NCBI RefSeq assembly: GCF_902459535.1
Contig: NZ_LR699553.1
Location: 124,001 to 188,000 of the forward strand
From: Paraburkholderia dioscoreae
Lineage (GTDB): Bacteria; Pseudomonadota; Gammaproteobacteria; Burkholderiales; Burkholderiaceae
DNA: 64,000 nucleotides
Reading direction: 5' to 3'
Within the stretch, counting starts at the first letter, position 1. Each line of letters begins with the position of its first letter. This document shows, piece after piece, positions 52,460 through 61,756 of this stretch. The notes beneath the pieces were generated by a model. That model was not told the origin of the DNA. It searched no databases and saw only the letters and a program-made list of their open reading frames with translations. Made by a program: the position numbers and the translations under genes.

Positions 52460-53314
52460 TCACGATTGCAGGGCGTGCCGGCGGGCGCGCGGCGCGTGCG
52501 CCAGCATGGCGTCCCACGCAAAGCGCGCCCGGACGATAGTTCCACGCGACTGCGTGCCGCTGCCGCCGCGCTCCGCATCGGCGCGGCGGGCGCTGACGCG
52601 CAGCGTGCCGTCGAAGGCCGCGCAGCGCGCCTGCATGCCGCTCAGGCCGAAATGGCCGCGTCGGCTGCCGGTGTCGCGCGTCACGCCGATGCCGTCGTCG
52701 GTCACGATCAGTGTGAGGTGACGGCGGCTGGTTTCGATGCGCACGTCGGCGGATTCGGCGCGCGCGTGTTTGGCAATATTGTTCAGCGCTTCCTGCGCGA
52801 CGCGGAATACGGCCAGCGCGGCGTCGGCGGGCAGGCGCGTGAGGCGCACGTCGGCGGCGCAGACGAAACTCGTGCGCAATTGCGTGCGCGCGGCGAAGTC
52901 GCCGGTCCAGTGGGCCAATGCGCCGACAATGCCTGCATCGAGCGACGGCGCATGCAGTTCCGCGACAGCCTGGCGGCTGGCTTCGCACACGGCATCGAGC
53001 GAGCGGTTCGCCACGGCGAGCGCGGCGGCGCACTGCGGCGGGGCATCGGCGGGCAGCCAGGTTTCGACGCCGGCAAGCGCGAAGCGGGTGGCGGTCAGCT
53101 CGGCGCCTACGCCGTCGTGCAACTCGCGCGCCACATGGCGGCAAGCGGCTTCCTGCGCCTGGACGAGTTCGGCCGAGAGTTCGCGCACCCGGGCGCGCAA
53201 CCGTTCGATTTCCTGTTGGGTCGACGAAGACGGCGCAGCGGACGCGTCGGATCCTTCACGTGCCGATGACGTGGGAAGATGGGCGGCGAACGGGACGACA
53301 GTCGACGTATCCAT
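52460..53314 (-). CDS. Cytosolic NarL-type sensor histidine kinase
   Basis: A 284-aa kinase with no membrane segment and no recognised sensor domain. A coiled coil (about 33-58) leads to the HisKA_3 H-box ARELHDGVGAELTATRFAL with His66, then a HATPase domain (EALNNIAKHARA; DDGIGVTRD; GLSGMQARC). It pairs with the adjacent response regulator. The input signal is unknown; it could be sensed through the coiled coil or through another protein. Confidence 0.87.
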   Translation of the reverse strand: MDTSTVVPFAAHLPTSSAREGSDASAAPSSSTQQEIERLRARVRELSAELVQAQEAACRHVARELHDGVGAELTATRFALAGVETWLPADAPPQCAAALAVANRSLDAVCEASRQAVAELHAPSLDAGIVGALAHWTGDFAARTQLRTSFVCAADVRLTRLPADAALAVFRVAQEALNNIAKHARAESADVRIETSRRHLTLIVTDDGIGVTRDTGSRRGHFGLSGMQARCAAFDGTLRVSARRADAERGGSGTQSRGTIVRARFAWDAMLAHAPRARRHALQS

Positions 53315-53747
53315 GACCTTCCTTCTCAGAATGCAATGCGGACGGCGAAGCGGGTACGCCCTGGCGGCGTGAAGACGAAAGAACGCATACAGGTCTCAGG
53401 CCTCCAGGTGCAAGCCGTTGCGCTTAGGGCGCAACCGGTGAATCGCTACAGTATGGCGTAACGAAATTTACATTCAGTAACATGGCGGGCGGGCCATGGC
53501 AGGCGTGTCAATTTGACTGACGATGCGCCGCGATGATATCTCATAAATAGAAAAAATGCAGTCGCACCAAGGGTTAGCGCCTTGATTTCACGCAATCCAT
53601 GATGATTTGTCATGCGATTCCTGTAGGAAGAATGCTGACGCCGAATGTCGTGCTGGAGACGCTGATTTGTAACCGGCAACAAAAAAGGAGCCCGAAGGCT
53701 CCTTTCGCTGATTCCGCGGCCAGAGCCGCAAAAATCCAACCGTGGCT
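53315..53747. other. Intergenic region between kinase and fpr
   Basis: A 433-bp gap with the kinase upstream region on the left and the fpr terminator on the right. The stretch 53460-53640 is relatively AT-rich. No gene is supported. Confidence 0.4.
53681..53710 (-). terminator. Intrinsic terminator of fpr
   Basis: On the minus strand AAAGGAGCC pairs with GGCTCCTTT around TTCG and is followed by Ts (stem at 53684-53705). It is 43 bp past the fpr stop. Confidence 0.85.
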
Positions 53748-54518
53748 TCAGCCAACGAAGGCTTTTTCGACCACGTAGTGACCCGGCGCGTTGTTGCTGC
53801 CTTCCTGAAAGCCCAGGTCGTCGAGCAGCTTGCGCGTGTCGCGCAGCATATGCGGGCTGCCGCACAGCATGACGCGATCGTTTTCGAGCGAGAAGCCCGG
53901 CACGCCGAGGTCGGCGAACAGCTTTTCGGTTTCGATCAGCTCGGTGATGCGGCCGCGGTTCTGGAACGCTTCGCGCGTGACGGTGGGGTAGTACAGCAGT
54001 TTTTCCTGCACCAGCTCGCCCAGATGCTCGTGCGCCGGCAGATGATCCGTGATGTATTCCTTGTACGCCAGCTCGTCGACAAAACGGCAGGTGTGCGTGA
54101 GCACGACGCGCTCGTAACGGTCGTAAATGTCCGGATCCTTGATGATCGACATGAACGGCGCGAGGCCGGTGCCGGTGGACAGCAGCCACAGCGTCTTGCC
54201 CGGCAGCAGGTTGTCGGCCATCAGCGTGCCGACCGGCTTCTTGCCGATCAGGACTTCGTCGCCGACCTTCAGATGCTGCAAACGCGACGTGAGCGGCCCG
54301 TCCTGCACCTTGATGCTCAGGAATTCGAGGTGTTCTTCGTAGTTCGCACTCGCGAGGCTGTATGCGCGGATCAGCGGCTTGCCGTCGACTTCAAGGCCCA
54401 CCATCGTGAACTGGCCGTTTTCGAAACGGAACGACGGATCGCGCGTGCAGGTGAAGCTGAAAAGCGTATCGGTCCAGTGATGGACGCTCAGGACGGTTTG
54501 TGAATTCAGGTTGCTCAT
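53748..54518 (-). CDS. fpr: Ferredoxin-NADP reductase (Fpr)
   Basis: A 256-aa FAD flavoenzyme moving electrons between NADPH and ferredoxin or flavodoxin. The FAD motif is RAYSLAS near residues 52-58, the NADP motif is STGTGLAPFMSI, and MLCGSPHML lies near the C-terminus, which ends YVVEKAFVG as in the bacterial Fpr subclass. The gene is monocistronic with its own terminator. In relatives it is induced by oxidative stress; no such box was identified here. Confidence 0.94.
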   Translation of the reverse strand: MSNLNSQTVLSVHHWTDTLFSFTCTRDPSFRFENGQFTMVGLEVDGKPLIRAYSLASANYEEHLEFLSIKVQDGPLTSRLQHLKVGDEVLIGKKPVGTLMADNLLPGKTLWLLSTGTGLAPFMSIIKDPDIYDRYERVVLTHTCRFVDELAYKEYITDHLPAHEHLGELVQEKLLYYPTVTREAFQNRGRITELIETEKLFADLGVPGFSLENDRVMLCGSPHMLRDTRKLLDDLGFQEGSNNAPGHYVVEKAFVG

Positions 54519-55187
54519 GGCTTCTTGGATAGTGCGAAAACAAAGGCGGCCAGTCGTCTTGAGCCGGCCGGCACGGCAAGGGCGATGCTGCGTTAACCCA
54601 TATGGGAATCAAGCGCAATCCGCTATTTTACCGCGCCTGCTGCCTGTAGCGCCGGCGCGACGGTTGAGCGTGGTCAAGCGGGTGACCGGACCCGGAAGCG
54701 TCGGCGCCGGCAGTCGGTAAAACCGGGCGCCGCGAAGTACGTTGGCATGGATGCGGCCGCGCTTCGGAAGGTACGGCGATGAGCGAAAGCCGCGCAGGGC
54801 GGCCGCCATCGGCTGTCCGGCATGCGCCGGATAGGCGCGCCGCGCGGGCAGCATTTTCAGGATGATACCGAAACCCGCCATGCGCTGCAGCATTGACCCT
54901 GCTGATAAAACTGGCAAGAGTCGCACGAACGGTGAGGAAATGGACGGTGGCGGGATGCCTGGCGTACGCGTGACGGTGTTTTCATCCGGCCCGCGCGGGT
55001 GTCGCGGGGTTGGTACACAAAGGTGGGTCAATCGTCGTTAGGCACGCCTGAGTTCCAATTGAAATAAGGCTTTCTGCAATTATCGTTTCGATTACTCCGA
55101 AGCGTGCAAGTCGGTGCCAGCGGCGATGAACCTGAACCGCCGCGCCGCCGTGCCGCACAGATCGACAAGGCCGCGTGAATGCGCCGC
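54519..55187. other. Intergenic region between fpr and yjfF
   Basis: A 669-bp stretch with no convincing gene. A 140-codon frame at 54609-55031 has atypical Arg/Pro-rich composition and no RBS and is not accepted. No strong hairpin with a U-tract is seen at the end of the transporter operon. Confidence 0.4.
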
Positions 55188-56147
55188 TCACGCCGGAGCC
55201 GCTACCCGCTTTTTCCCGCGCTGTTTCAGCACCCGGGCCTGCAACACGATCACGAGCAGCAGGAACACGCCGCGAATCACCGATTGCCAATACGCCGACA
55301 AGCTGATAAATCCCAGCCCGTTTTCGAAGTTCAACAGGTTGAACACTAGCCCCAGCAGCAATACGCCGGCAATCGTCATCCCGATCGAGCCTTCCCCGCC
55401 CGTGAGCAACGTGCCGCCGAGCACGACCGCCGAGATGGCGAACAGCTCCCAGCCGACGCCTTCGTTGGGTTGTCCCGCGCCGAACTGCGCGGCGAGGATC
55501 ACGCCCGCCATGCCGGCGAGCAGGCCGCTCACCGCATAGGCCATCACGAGAGTGCGGTCGACGTTCAGGCCCATCAGCCGCGCGGCTTCCTCGCTGCCGC
55601 CGATCGCCAGCGAATGCCGCCCGAAGCGCGTACTGCGCAGCGCGAGCCAGCCGGCCAAGGCCGCCAACACTGCAACGATGCCGGGAATCGGCAGCCCGAA
55701 CAGATCGCCCTGACCGAAGTTGCCGAAGTTCGATTCGGCGGAAATCGACACCGCATCGTTCTTGCCGAGCAGCAGCGCGACGCCGTGCGCGCCGAGGCTT
55801 GTCGCGAGCGTGACGATAAACGGCAGGATCTTCAGACGCGTGATAATCAGTCCGTTCAGCACGCCGACCGCGAGTCCCGCAGCGCATCCTGCCAGCACGG
55901 CGACCCAGCCGCCGTACACGCTGGTCAGCGCGGCGACGACGCTCGCCAGCGCGGCCACCGTGCCCACCGACAGATCGATGCCGCCCGTGATGATGACAAA
56001 CGCCATGCCCACCGAGATGAGCGCGAACATCGAGTTGTAACGCCAGAACGACGTAATGTTGTACGCCGAGCCGAAATGCTCGTAGCGCACGAGGCCGAAC
56101 ACGACGAGGGCGGCCAGCGCGAGCAGGATAGGAAGATTCTTTTTCAT
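55188..56147 (-). CDS. yjfF: Sugar ABC transporter permease, YjfF-like
   Basis: A 319-aa permease of the ribose/galactofuranose class, with GMAFVIITGGIDLSVGTVAAL and VLGGTLLTGGEGSIGMTIAGVLLLG, motifs common to RbsC-type permeases. Order and orientation after ytfQ, ytfR and ytfT match the E. coli galactofuranose importer. The last 15 residues are basic. The sugar carried here is inferred. Confidence 0.88.
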   Translation of the reverse strand: MKKNLPILLALAALVVFGLVRYEHFGSAYNITSFWRYNSMFALISVGMAFVIITGGIDLSVGTVAALASVVAALTSVYGGWVAVLAGCAAGLAVGVLNGLIITRLKILPFIVTLATSLGAHGVALLLGKNDAVSISAESNFGNFGQGDLFGLPIPGIVAVLAALAGWLALRSTRFGRHSLAIGGSEEAARLMGLNVDRTLVMAYAVSGLLAGMAGVILAAQFGAGQPNEGVGWELFAISAVVLGGTLLTGGEGSIGMTIAGVLLLGLVFNLLNFENGLGFISLSAYWQSVIRGVFLLLVIVLQARVLKQRGKKRVAAPA

Positions 56148-56177
56148 CGCATCGAGTCCGGGAATGTCCTTGCCGCG

Positions 56178-57215
56178 TCAGCGCGAGCGCCGCTGCACAT
56201 AAACGGCGGCGACGATAATGCCGGCCTTCACCACCAGCGCCGCCGCGTCGGGAATGCCGTGCGCAAGCAGCGTGTAGCGCAGCAACTGGATGATCAGCGC
56301 GCCGATCAGCGTGCCGCCGATATACGCTTTGCCGCCGGTGAGCGCCGTACCGCCGACGGCGACCGCCGCGATTGCATCGAGTTCGACGCCGAGCCCGACC
56401 ACGTTCGCATCCGAGGACGAATTCACCGAGATCGAGATCAGTCCCGCCAGTCCCGCGAGCGCAGCGCACAGCGTGTAGGCGATCAGCTTCACGGTGGCCG
56501 TCGGCACGCCGCACAGATAGGCGGCCTTTTCGTTGCCGCCGGTGATCAGCAGATATTGACCGAACAGCGTCTTGCGCACGACCCACACGAACACGGCGAC
56601 GAGCGCGAGCATCAGCAGCACCTGGAACGGCACGCCCACGACCTTGCCGAGCGCGATCCACTGGAAGGCGGGCGTGTTGAACGCCTGCAGGCTGCCGTCG
56701 GTGACGACCTGCGCGATGCCGCGGCCGGCGATGAACAGCACCAGCGTCGCGACAATCGGCTGCACGGATAACTTCGTCACCAGCAAGCCGTTGAAGACGC
56801 CGCACAACGCGGCGGCCAGTACCGGCAACACGAACGCGAGCGTAATGCCGGCGGGACCGGCAATGTTCAGGAACAGCATCGGCGCGAGCGCACCGGAGAT
56901 CGCCATCGACGCGCCCACCGACAGATCGATGCCGCCCGTCGCCACCACCAGCGTCATGCCGATGCCGACGATCACGATCGTCACCACCTGCGTCATGTTG
57001 ACGTTGAAGGTTTGCAGCGACCAGAAGTGCGGCGTGAAGAACAGATTGAAGAGCACCATCGCGAGCAGGACGATCACTTCGCGCTGCATGGCGAGATGGC
57101 GCCATTTGCGCACGGTCGTTGCCGGTGCGGCGCGCGGCGCGGCCGTCATCTGCTGGGCGGTCTCGCCGAGCCGTGGCTCGGTATGCAACGTTTCGGTGGG
57201 CAACTTAAGCGCCAT
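56178..57215 (-). CDS. ytfT: Sugar ABC transporter permease, YtfT-like
   Basis: A 345-aa permease with TLVVATGGIDLSVGASMAISGALAP and AVGGTALTGGKAYIGGTLIGALIIQLL. An N-terminal 50-residue cytoplasmic extension precedes the first helix. ATG at 57215 overlaps the end of the ATPase gene by 11 bp, consistent with coupled translation. It forms the transmembrane part with the YjfF-like permease, 30 bp downstream. Confidence 0.88.
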   Translation of the reverse strand: MALKLPTETLHTEPRLGETAQQMTAAPRAAPATTVRKWRHLAMQREVIVLLAMVLFNLFFTPHFWSLQTFNVNMTQVVTIVIVGIGMTLVVATGGIDLSVGASMAISGALAPMLFLNIAGPAGITLAFVLPVLAAALCGVFNGLLVTKLSVQPIVATLVLFIAGRGIAQVVTDGSLQAFNTPAFQWIALGKVVGVPFQVLLMLALVAVFVWVVRKTLFGQYLLITGGNEKAAYLCGVPTATVKLIAYTLCAALAGLAGLISISVNSSSDANVVGLGVELDAIAAVAVGGTALTGGKAYIGGTLIGALIIQLLRYTLLAHGIPDAAALVVKAGIIVAAVYVQRRSR

Positions 57216-58839
57216 GACGGTCGCCCTCCAGCGCGTCTGCGATGTGTGCGGCGTTTGCCGTTTGCGCGGCATCGGCCAGTTGCGAATGGCCGTCGCCGCC
57301 GTAGGCAATGGCATCCATGATCGCGGTCTCGCTCATGTCGACGCCGTTCAGTTCGGCGACCGTGCGGCCGTCGCGGATCACCACGGCGCGATCGGCCACC
57401 GCCGTCAACTCTTCCAGCTCGGAGGCGGACAGCAGCACGGCGAGGCCCGCGTCGCGCAGTTCACGCACGATCTTCGCCACGTCCGCTTTGGCGCCGACAT
57501 CGATGCCGCGCGTCGGTTCGTCGAGCAGCAACAGCGATGGCTCGGCCGCCAGCCAGCGCGCCAGCAGAACCTTCTGCTGATTGCCGCCGGACAGTTCGCG
57601 GATAGGCTGATCCGGCGAGCGCAGCTTGATGCCGAGCGACGCAATGAAGCGATCGACAATCGCCTGCTGCTTCTTCACGTCGACCACGCCGTTCTTCGCC
57701 AGCGTGCGCAGACAGACGAGCGTGAGGTTGTCGCGCACCGAAAGTTCGGGGACGATGCCTTCGGCCTTGCGGTCTTCGGTGAGATAGGCGAGGCCACGCG
57801 CGATCGCGTCTTGCGGCGACTTCAGCGCGACGGTTTCACCGCCGATCGTGAGCGAGCCTCGCTCCAGCGGATCGGCGCCGAACATCAGCCGCATGGTTTC
57901 CGTGCGACCCGAGCCGAGCAGGCCGGCGAGACCCACGGCTTCGCCGGCATGTACTTCGAGCGAGACGTCGCTCACTTTCGGATGCGCGCTCAGATGTGTT
58001 GTCGCGATCATCTGCTTGCCGCGCCGCGCGAGGTTCGTTTCGCGGGCCGCGGTGTCGTCCTGGACGACGGCGGCGAGCGTGCGGCCGAGCATCGTCGTGA
58101 CGAGCTGCAGTTTGTCCATCTCCGCCATCGTGCTTTGCGCGACCGTCTGGCCGTCGCGCATCACCGTCACGCGGTCGCACAACGCGTACAGTTCGTCGAG
58201 CCGGTGCGACACGAAGATCACCGCGCGGCCGTCGTCGCGCAGCTTGCGCACCACCGTGAAAAGCAGTTCCACTTCGCGTTCGTCGAGCGACGAGGTGGAC
58301 TCGTCCATGATGACCATCTTCGCGTCGGACGACACCGCGCGCGCGAGCGCCACCATCTGCTGGATCGCGGTCGAATAGCGGCCGACCGGTTTCTTCACAT
58401 CGATCTGCAAGCCGAACGATTCGAGCAGCGCGGCGGCGCGTTGCTGCACCGCGCGCCAATCGATCAGCCCGAAGCGGCGCGGCTCGCGGCCGAGGAAAAT
58501 GTTCTCCGCCACCGAGCGGAACGGCACCAGATTGATCTCCTGATAGATCGTGCTGATGCCGGCTTCGCGCGCCTGCTTGGGCGTGCGGAAATCGACCTCG
58601 CGGCCTTCGAAGCGCACGCTGCCCGAGCCGCGCCGATAGGCGCCGGTCAGGATCTTGATCAGGGTCGATTTGCCCGCGCCGTTCTGGCCGATCAGCGCAT
58701 GCACTTCGCCGGCGGCGACGCTCAGATTGGCGCCGCGCAGCGCGGGCACGCCGCCGAAGCTGATGCCGATGTCCTGCATGTCGAGCAGCGGCGAACGGGT
58801 AAGGGGAGAGTGTGGCGTCTCTTTGCCGGATTCCGTCAC
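57205..58839 (-). CDS. ytfR: Sugar ABC transporter ATPase, YtfR-like
   Basis: A 544-aa double ATPase of the RbsA/MglA type. The N-terminal half has Walker A GQNGAGKST (51-59) and Walker B MVIMDESTSSLD; the C-terminal half has a degenerate Walker A (GLLGSGRTE) and a canonical LSGGNQQK signature with LLLLDEPTRGID. This asymmetry is normal for sugar ATPases of this class. A 25-residue Ala/His-rich tail follows. It lies 375 bp from the binding-protein gene. Confidence 0.9.
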   Translation of the reverse strand: MTESGKETPHSPLTRSPLLDMQDIGISFGGVPALRGANLSVAAGEVHALIGQNGAGKSTLIKILTGAYRRGSGSVRFEGREVDFRTPKQAREAGISTIYQEINLVPFRSVAENIFLGREPRRFGLIDWRAVQQRAAALLESFGLQIDVKKPVGRYSTAIQQMVALARAVSSDAKMVIMDESTSSLDEREVELLFTVVRKLRDDGRAVIFVSHRLDELYALCDRVTVMRDGQTVAQSTMAEMDKLQLVTTMLGRTLAAVVQDDTAARETNLARRGKQMIATTHLSAHPKVSDVSLEVHAGEAVGLAGLLGSGRTETMRLMFGADPLERGSLTIGGETVALKSPQDAIARGLAYLTEDRKAEGIVPELSVRDNLTLVCLRTLAKNGVVDVKKQQAIVDRFIASLGIKLRSPDQPIRELSGGNQQKVLLARWLAAEPSLLLLDEPTRGIDVGAKADVAKIVRELRDAGLAVLLSASELEELTAVADRAVVIRDGRTVAELNGVDMSETAIMDAIAYGGDGHSQLADAAQTANAAHIADALEGDRHGA

Positions 58840-59214
58840 GGGTGTCCTCCTGATGCATGTGCTGCTTTATTTGCCGCGTGCGCGCCAGCTATGCATTGCG
58901 CGTGCGAGCCGGTGCGGCCCTTCGTTCGGGGCTCTTATGCGGGCGATGTCGCTCAATCATGGTACGCCGCATAAAAGCGAAGCGACGGTTCGTGCTGCCA
59001 CGAACGCGTCGCTCCGAACCCTTCCCGTCGCCCGCCCCCCGAGGAGACCGATTCGAGGCGGGGACGTCCTGCGAGGCAGTCCCCGATCCCTATGCCTCAA
59101 ACAGCGCGTGCTTCAGGGCGGGAGACTTCCTTCGGGCGCCGCCGGAGCACGCGGACGCTCCGCTACAGCATGGCGCTCAAACTTCAAGACTGCGCAGACA
59201 GCGGCGCCTCGCGA
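58840..59214. other. Gap between ytfQ and ytfR
   Basis: A 375-bp gap inside the transporter operon. A 6-bp hairpin, CGGAGC (59143-59148) and GCTCCG (59157-59162), could damp read-through so that the binding protein is made in excess, a usual need for such systems. No gene is supported. Confidence 0.4.
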
Positions 59215-60234
59215 TCAATAGCCGTACTGCATGTTCTGCTGCACGTTGCTCTTGTCGTAGAACTTGTCGGACACTTTGACCCACGTCGGGATTTTTTCGC
59301 CCTTCGCGTAACGCTGTGCGACGTCGCAGGCGAGCGGGCCGAAGAACGGGCTCGACTGCACGCTCGCGCCTAGTTCGCCCGCCGCGATCGCGTCCATGCC
59401 GCCCTTGGTGCCGTCGATCGTGACGATCTGGATGTCCTTGCCCGGCTGCTTGCCGGCGGCCTTGATCGCGGCAATCGCGCCGAGCGCCATTTCGTCGTTA
59501 TGCGCGTAGACAGCGGTGACGTCCGGATGCGCCTGCAACAGCGTTTCCATGACCTGGCGGCCCTTGTCGCGCGCGAAGTCGCCGCTTTGCGACGCGATGA
59601 TCGTCATGCCCGGATTCTTCGCGATGACTTCGTCGAAACCCTTCTTGCGATCGTTCGCGGCGGACGCGCCGGTGGTGCCTTCGAGTTCGATGATTTTCGC
59701 CTTGCCGCCCGTCGCCTTGACGAGCCAGTCAGCTGCGCGATGGCCCTGATCGATGAAGTCCGAGCCGATGAACGTGATGTAGTCGCGGCCCGCCTTGGCG
59801 ACCGATTGATCGACGTCGCGGTCGACGAGAATCACCGGAATGCCGGCCTTTTTAGCTTGCAGCACGATCGGTGCAAGCGGCTTTTCTTCGCGTGGCGGGA
59901 ACACCAGCAGATCGACGTGCTGCGCGATCATGTTCTGGATGTCCGACACCTGCTTGGAGTTCGAACTGTTGGCGTCGGTCATGACCAACTGCCAGCCGCA
60001 TTTCGCGGCGACGTCCTTGAAGCTCTTGGTTTCCGCGAGACGCCACGGGTTGTTGCTTTCGGTCTGCGCGAAGCCGACCTTCAGCGGAGTCTTGGTGGGC
60101 AGCTTCGGCAATGCGTCGTCGGCGTGCGCGGTGGCGACGCCGAAACCGATTGCCAGAGCCAGCAGCGAACCCGCCAGCGGACGAATCTGCTGCTTGCGCG
60201 CGTGACTGCGCGACTGCGTGTTGAGCGACGCCAT
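59215..60234 (-). CDS. ytfQ: Periplasmic sugar-binding protein, YtfQ-like
   Basis: A 339-aa periplasmic binding protein. The signal peptide (about 1-38, cleaved after AHA) is followed by PLKVGFAQTESNNPWRLAETKSFKDVAAKCGWQLVMTDANSS and later VYAHNDEMALGAI, typical of the YtfQ/RbsB cluster. GGAGG lies 6 nt before the ATG. A LacI-type operator lies about 120 bp upstream. Galactofuranose is the E. coli ligand; here it is a guess. Confidence 0.9.
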   Translation of the reverse strand: MASLNTQSRSHARKQQIRPLAGSLLALAIGFGVATAHADDALPKLPTKTPLKVGFAQTESNNPWRLAETKSFKDVAAKCGWQLVMTDANSSNSKQVSDIQNMIAQHVDLLVFPPREEKPLAPIVLQAKKAGIPVILVDRDVDQSVAKAGRDYITFIGSDFIDQGHRAADWLVKATGGKAKIIELEGTTGASAANDRKKGFDEVIAKNPGMTIIASQSGDFARDKGRQVMETLLQAHPDVTAVYAHNDEMALGAIAAIKAAGKQPGKDIQIVTIDGTKGGMDAIAAGELGASVQSSPFFGPLACDVAQRYAKGEKIPTWVKVSDKFYDKSNVQQNMQYGY

Positions 60235-60348
60235 GTCTTCCTCCAGTACCTGGTGAGGTAGGTGTATTTGCTTTTAGTGTTGCTCCTGCCGGCCGGCGGT
60301 GTTTGCCTGACCCGACGTGCCGATTATTTCACCTGGAATTATTATCAG

Positions 60349-61431
60349 TCAATCACTAATAATATTAGTTATTGGCTTTTTTGCCTCGGTAATTACCCTG
60401 ACCGAAGCACGTTCGACGAGCGGACCGTCGAGCTTGACCATGCGATGCCGGACCGGCGCACCGGCTGCCCGATTGTGTTCTTCCTGTAGCAGGGTTTCGA
60501 CGGCCCAGCGCCCCAGTTCGTAGTTCGGCAGCACGACGGTCGAGAGCGGCGGATGCGTATGGCGGGCGATTTCCTGGTCGTCGTAGCCCAGCACCGAGAC
60601 GTCTTCGGGCACGCGCAGGCCGAGTTGTTTCAGGGCTTCGATGGCGCCGATGGCGGTCAGGTCGTTGGCGCAGAAAATCGCGGTCGGCGGATTGGGCTCG
60701 CGCATCAGCGAGAGCGTCAGTTCAAAGCCGAGACCCGAACTCCAGTCGCCGTCGCGCACCATTTCCGGCGCGAAAGGCAGGTCGGCGGTGGCAAGCGCGG
60801 TGCGGTAGCCTTTCAGACGGTCTTTCGATGCATCCTGCCAGGGCTCGCCGTTGATATAGCCGATCCGCCGGTGTCCGGCCTGCAGCAGATAGTCGGTTGC
60901 CAGATGGCCGCCGGCCACTTCCGCGGGCACCACCGACGAAAACCCGCCTTCGCCCGTATAGCAATTCAGCAGCACGGTCGGCACCTGCGAGAGCGCCGCC
61001 GGCGGCGTCACCTTGCGCGTATAGACGGTCGCGTAAATCACGCCGAACACATGCGGATTCGACAGCGTGGCGTCGAGCACCTGCTTTTCGATGTCGGCGT
61101 TGCCGTGCGTCGAATAGACCGCCAGCATCTTGCCGCTCGCATAGGCCGCATCGCGCGCGCCGTCGACGTTGACGACCGGATGCGGACTGGTGGAAATCTC
61201 GTCGGCGAGGTAGACGATCAGATTGCGCTCGTCGCTCGAAGCCGATACCGGCTCTCGCAGCGACAGCCGGTAGCCGAGGTCGTGCGCGGCTTTCAGCACC
61301 TTGTTGCGGGTGGCCTCGGAGAACTTCGCGCCAGTCGCGTTGTTCAGCACGAGCGAGACTGTCGATTGCGACACGCCGGTGAGCTTGGCGATGTCGGTCA
61401 TGGTCGGACGGCGTTGGGTCGATTTTTTCAT
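60349..61431 (-). CDS. LacI-family transcriptional regulator
   Basis: A 360-aa regulator. The N-terminal LacI helix-turn-helix reads PTMTDIAKLTGVSQSTVSLVLNNATGAKFSEATRNKVLKAAHDLGY, and the C-terminal part is a sugar-binding Peripla_BP_3 fold (VFGVIYATV; FCANDLTAIGAIEAL; VSVLGYDDQEIARHTHPPLSTV). It lies between the ytf-like operon and an aldose epimerase gene. The ACTAATAATATTAGT palindrome is read by its own last codons (TNIIS). It probably represses the transporter and perhaps the epimerase. Confidence 0.92.
   Translation of the reverse strand: MKKSTQRRPTMTDIAKLTGVSQSTVSLVLNNATGAKFSEATRNKVLKAAHDLGYRLSLREPVSASSDERNLIVYLADEISTSPHPVVNVDGARDAAYASGKMLAVYSTHGNADIEKQVLDATLSNPHVFGVIYATVYTRKVTPPAALSQVPTVLLNCYTGEGGFSSVVPAEVAGGHLATDYLLQAGHRRIGYINGEPWQDASKDRLKGYRTALATADLPFAPEMVRDGDWSSGLGFELTLSLMREPNPPTAIFCANDLTAIGAIEALKQLGLRVPEDVSVLGYDDQEIARHTHPPLSTVVLPNYELGRWAVETLLQEEHNRAAGAPVRHRMVKLDGPLVERASVRVITEAKKPITNIISD
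60355..60369. promoter_or_regulatory. LacI-type operator candidate 1
   Basis: A perfect odd palindrome, ACTAATAATATTAGT. It lies inside the 3' coding end of the lacI-like gene, 121-135 bp upstream of the ytfQ ATG. Confidence 0.6.
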
Positions 61432-61499
61432 TGTGCGGGCCGCGCTGCAGCGGCGCTGGAACTGGGGTATGCCGTGGGCATCGTGGTGCTGACGGTACC

Positions 61500-61510
61500 A
61501 CTAATAATAT
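61500..61510. promoter_or_regulatory. LacI-type operator candidate 2
   Basis: ACTAATAATAT, identical to the first 11 bp of candidate 1, 69 bp upstream of the regulator start; the opposite half (GCGC) is degenerate. Confidence 0.45.
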
Positions 61511-61589
61511 GCGCGCGGCAACGCGCGCTAACCCGCCATTTGGGAGGTGTCTATCGACCTTCGTGCAGGGTCGGTTCGACAAATTTATT

Positions 61590-61601
61590 ACTAATAATAT
61601 T
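61590..61601. promoter_or_regulatory. LacI-type operator candidate 3
   Basis: ACTAATAATATT, followed by GAC instead of AGT, 90 bp from candidate 2 and 155 bp upstream of the galM ATG. Confidence 0.5.
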
Positions 61602-61756
61602 GACGGGTGCGCTTTGGCGTGCGATTCTCGGTCGCGCGGACCCAGACAGTCCGCCGGTCGTGCGCTGTGCGCGGCACGCAACAGGAGACACCGATCGATG
61701 GAGACACCGCGACGCGTTCATGCCGCCATCCGCCCGAGCTCCCGTCTTTTCTGACC

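Larger units (their letters stand above)
61432..61756. other. Divergent region between the lacI-like gene and galM
   Basis: A 325-bp region holding operator candidates 2 and 3 and presumably both promoters. The surroundings of the candidates are AT-rich compared with the rest of the window. No gene is supported in it. Confidence 0.5.

Noticed and set aside
54609..55031. 140-codon frame between fpr and yjfF
   Set aside because: Arg/Pro-rich, no RBS and no recognisable motif; treated as intergenic.
56572..58974. 800-codon open frame on the plus strand
   Set aside because: It lies antisense to ytfR/ytfT, has His/Arg-rich shadow composition and no recognisable domain; the minus-strand genes are clear.
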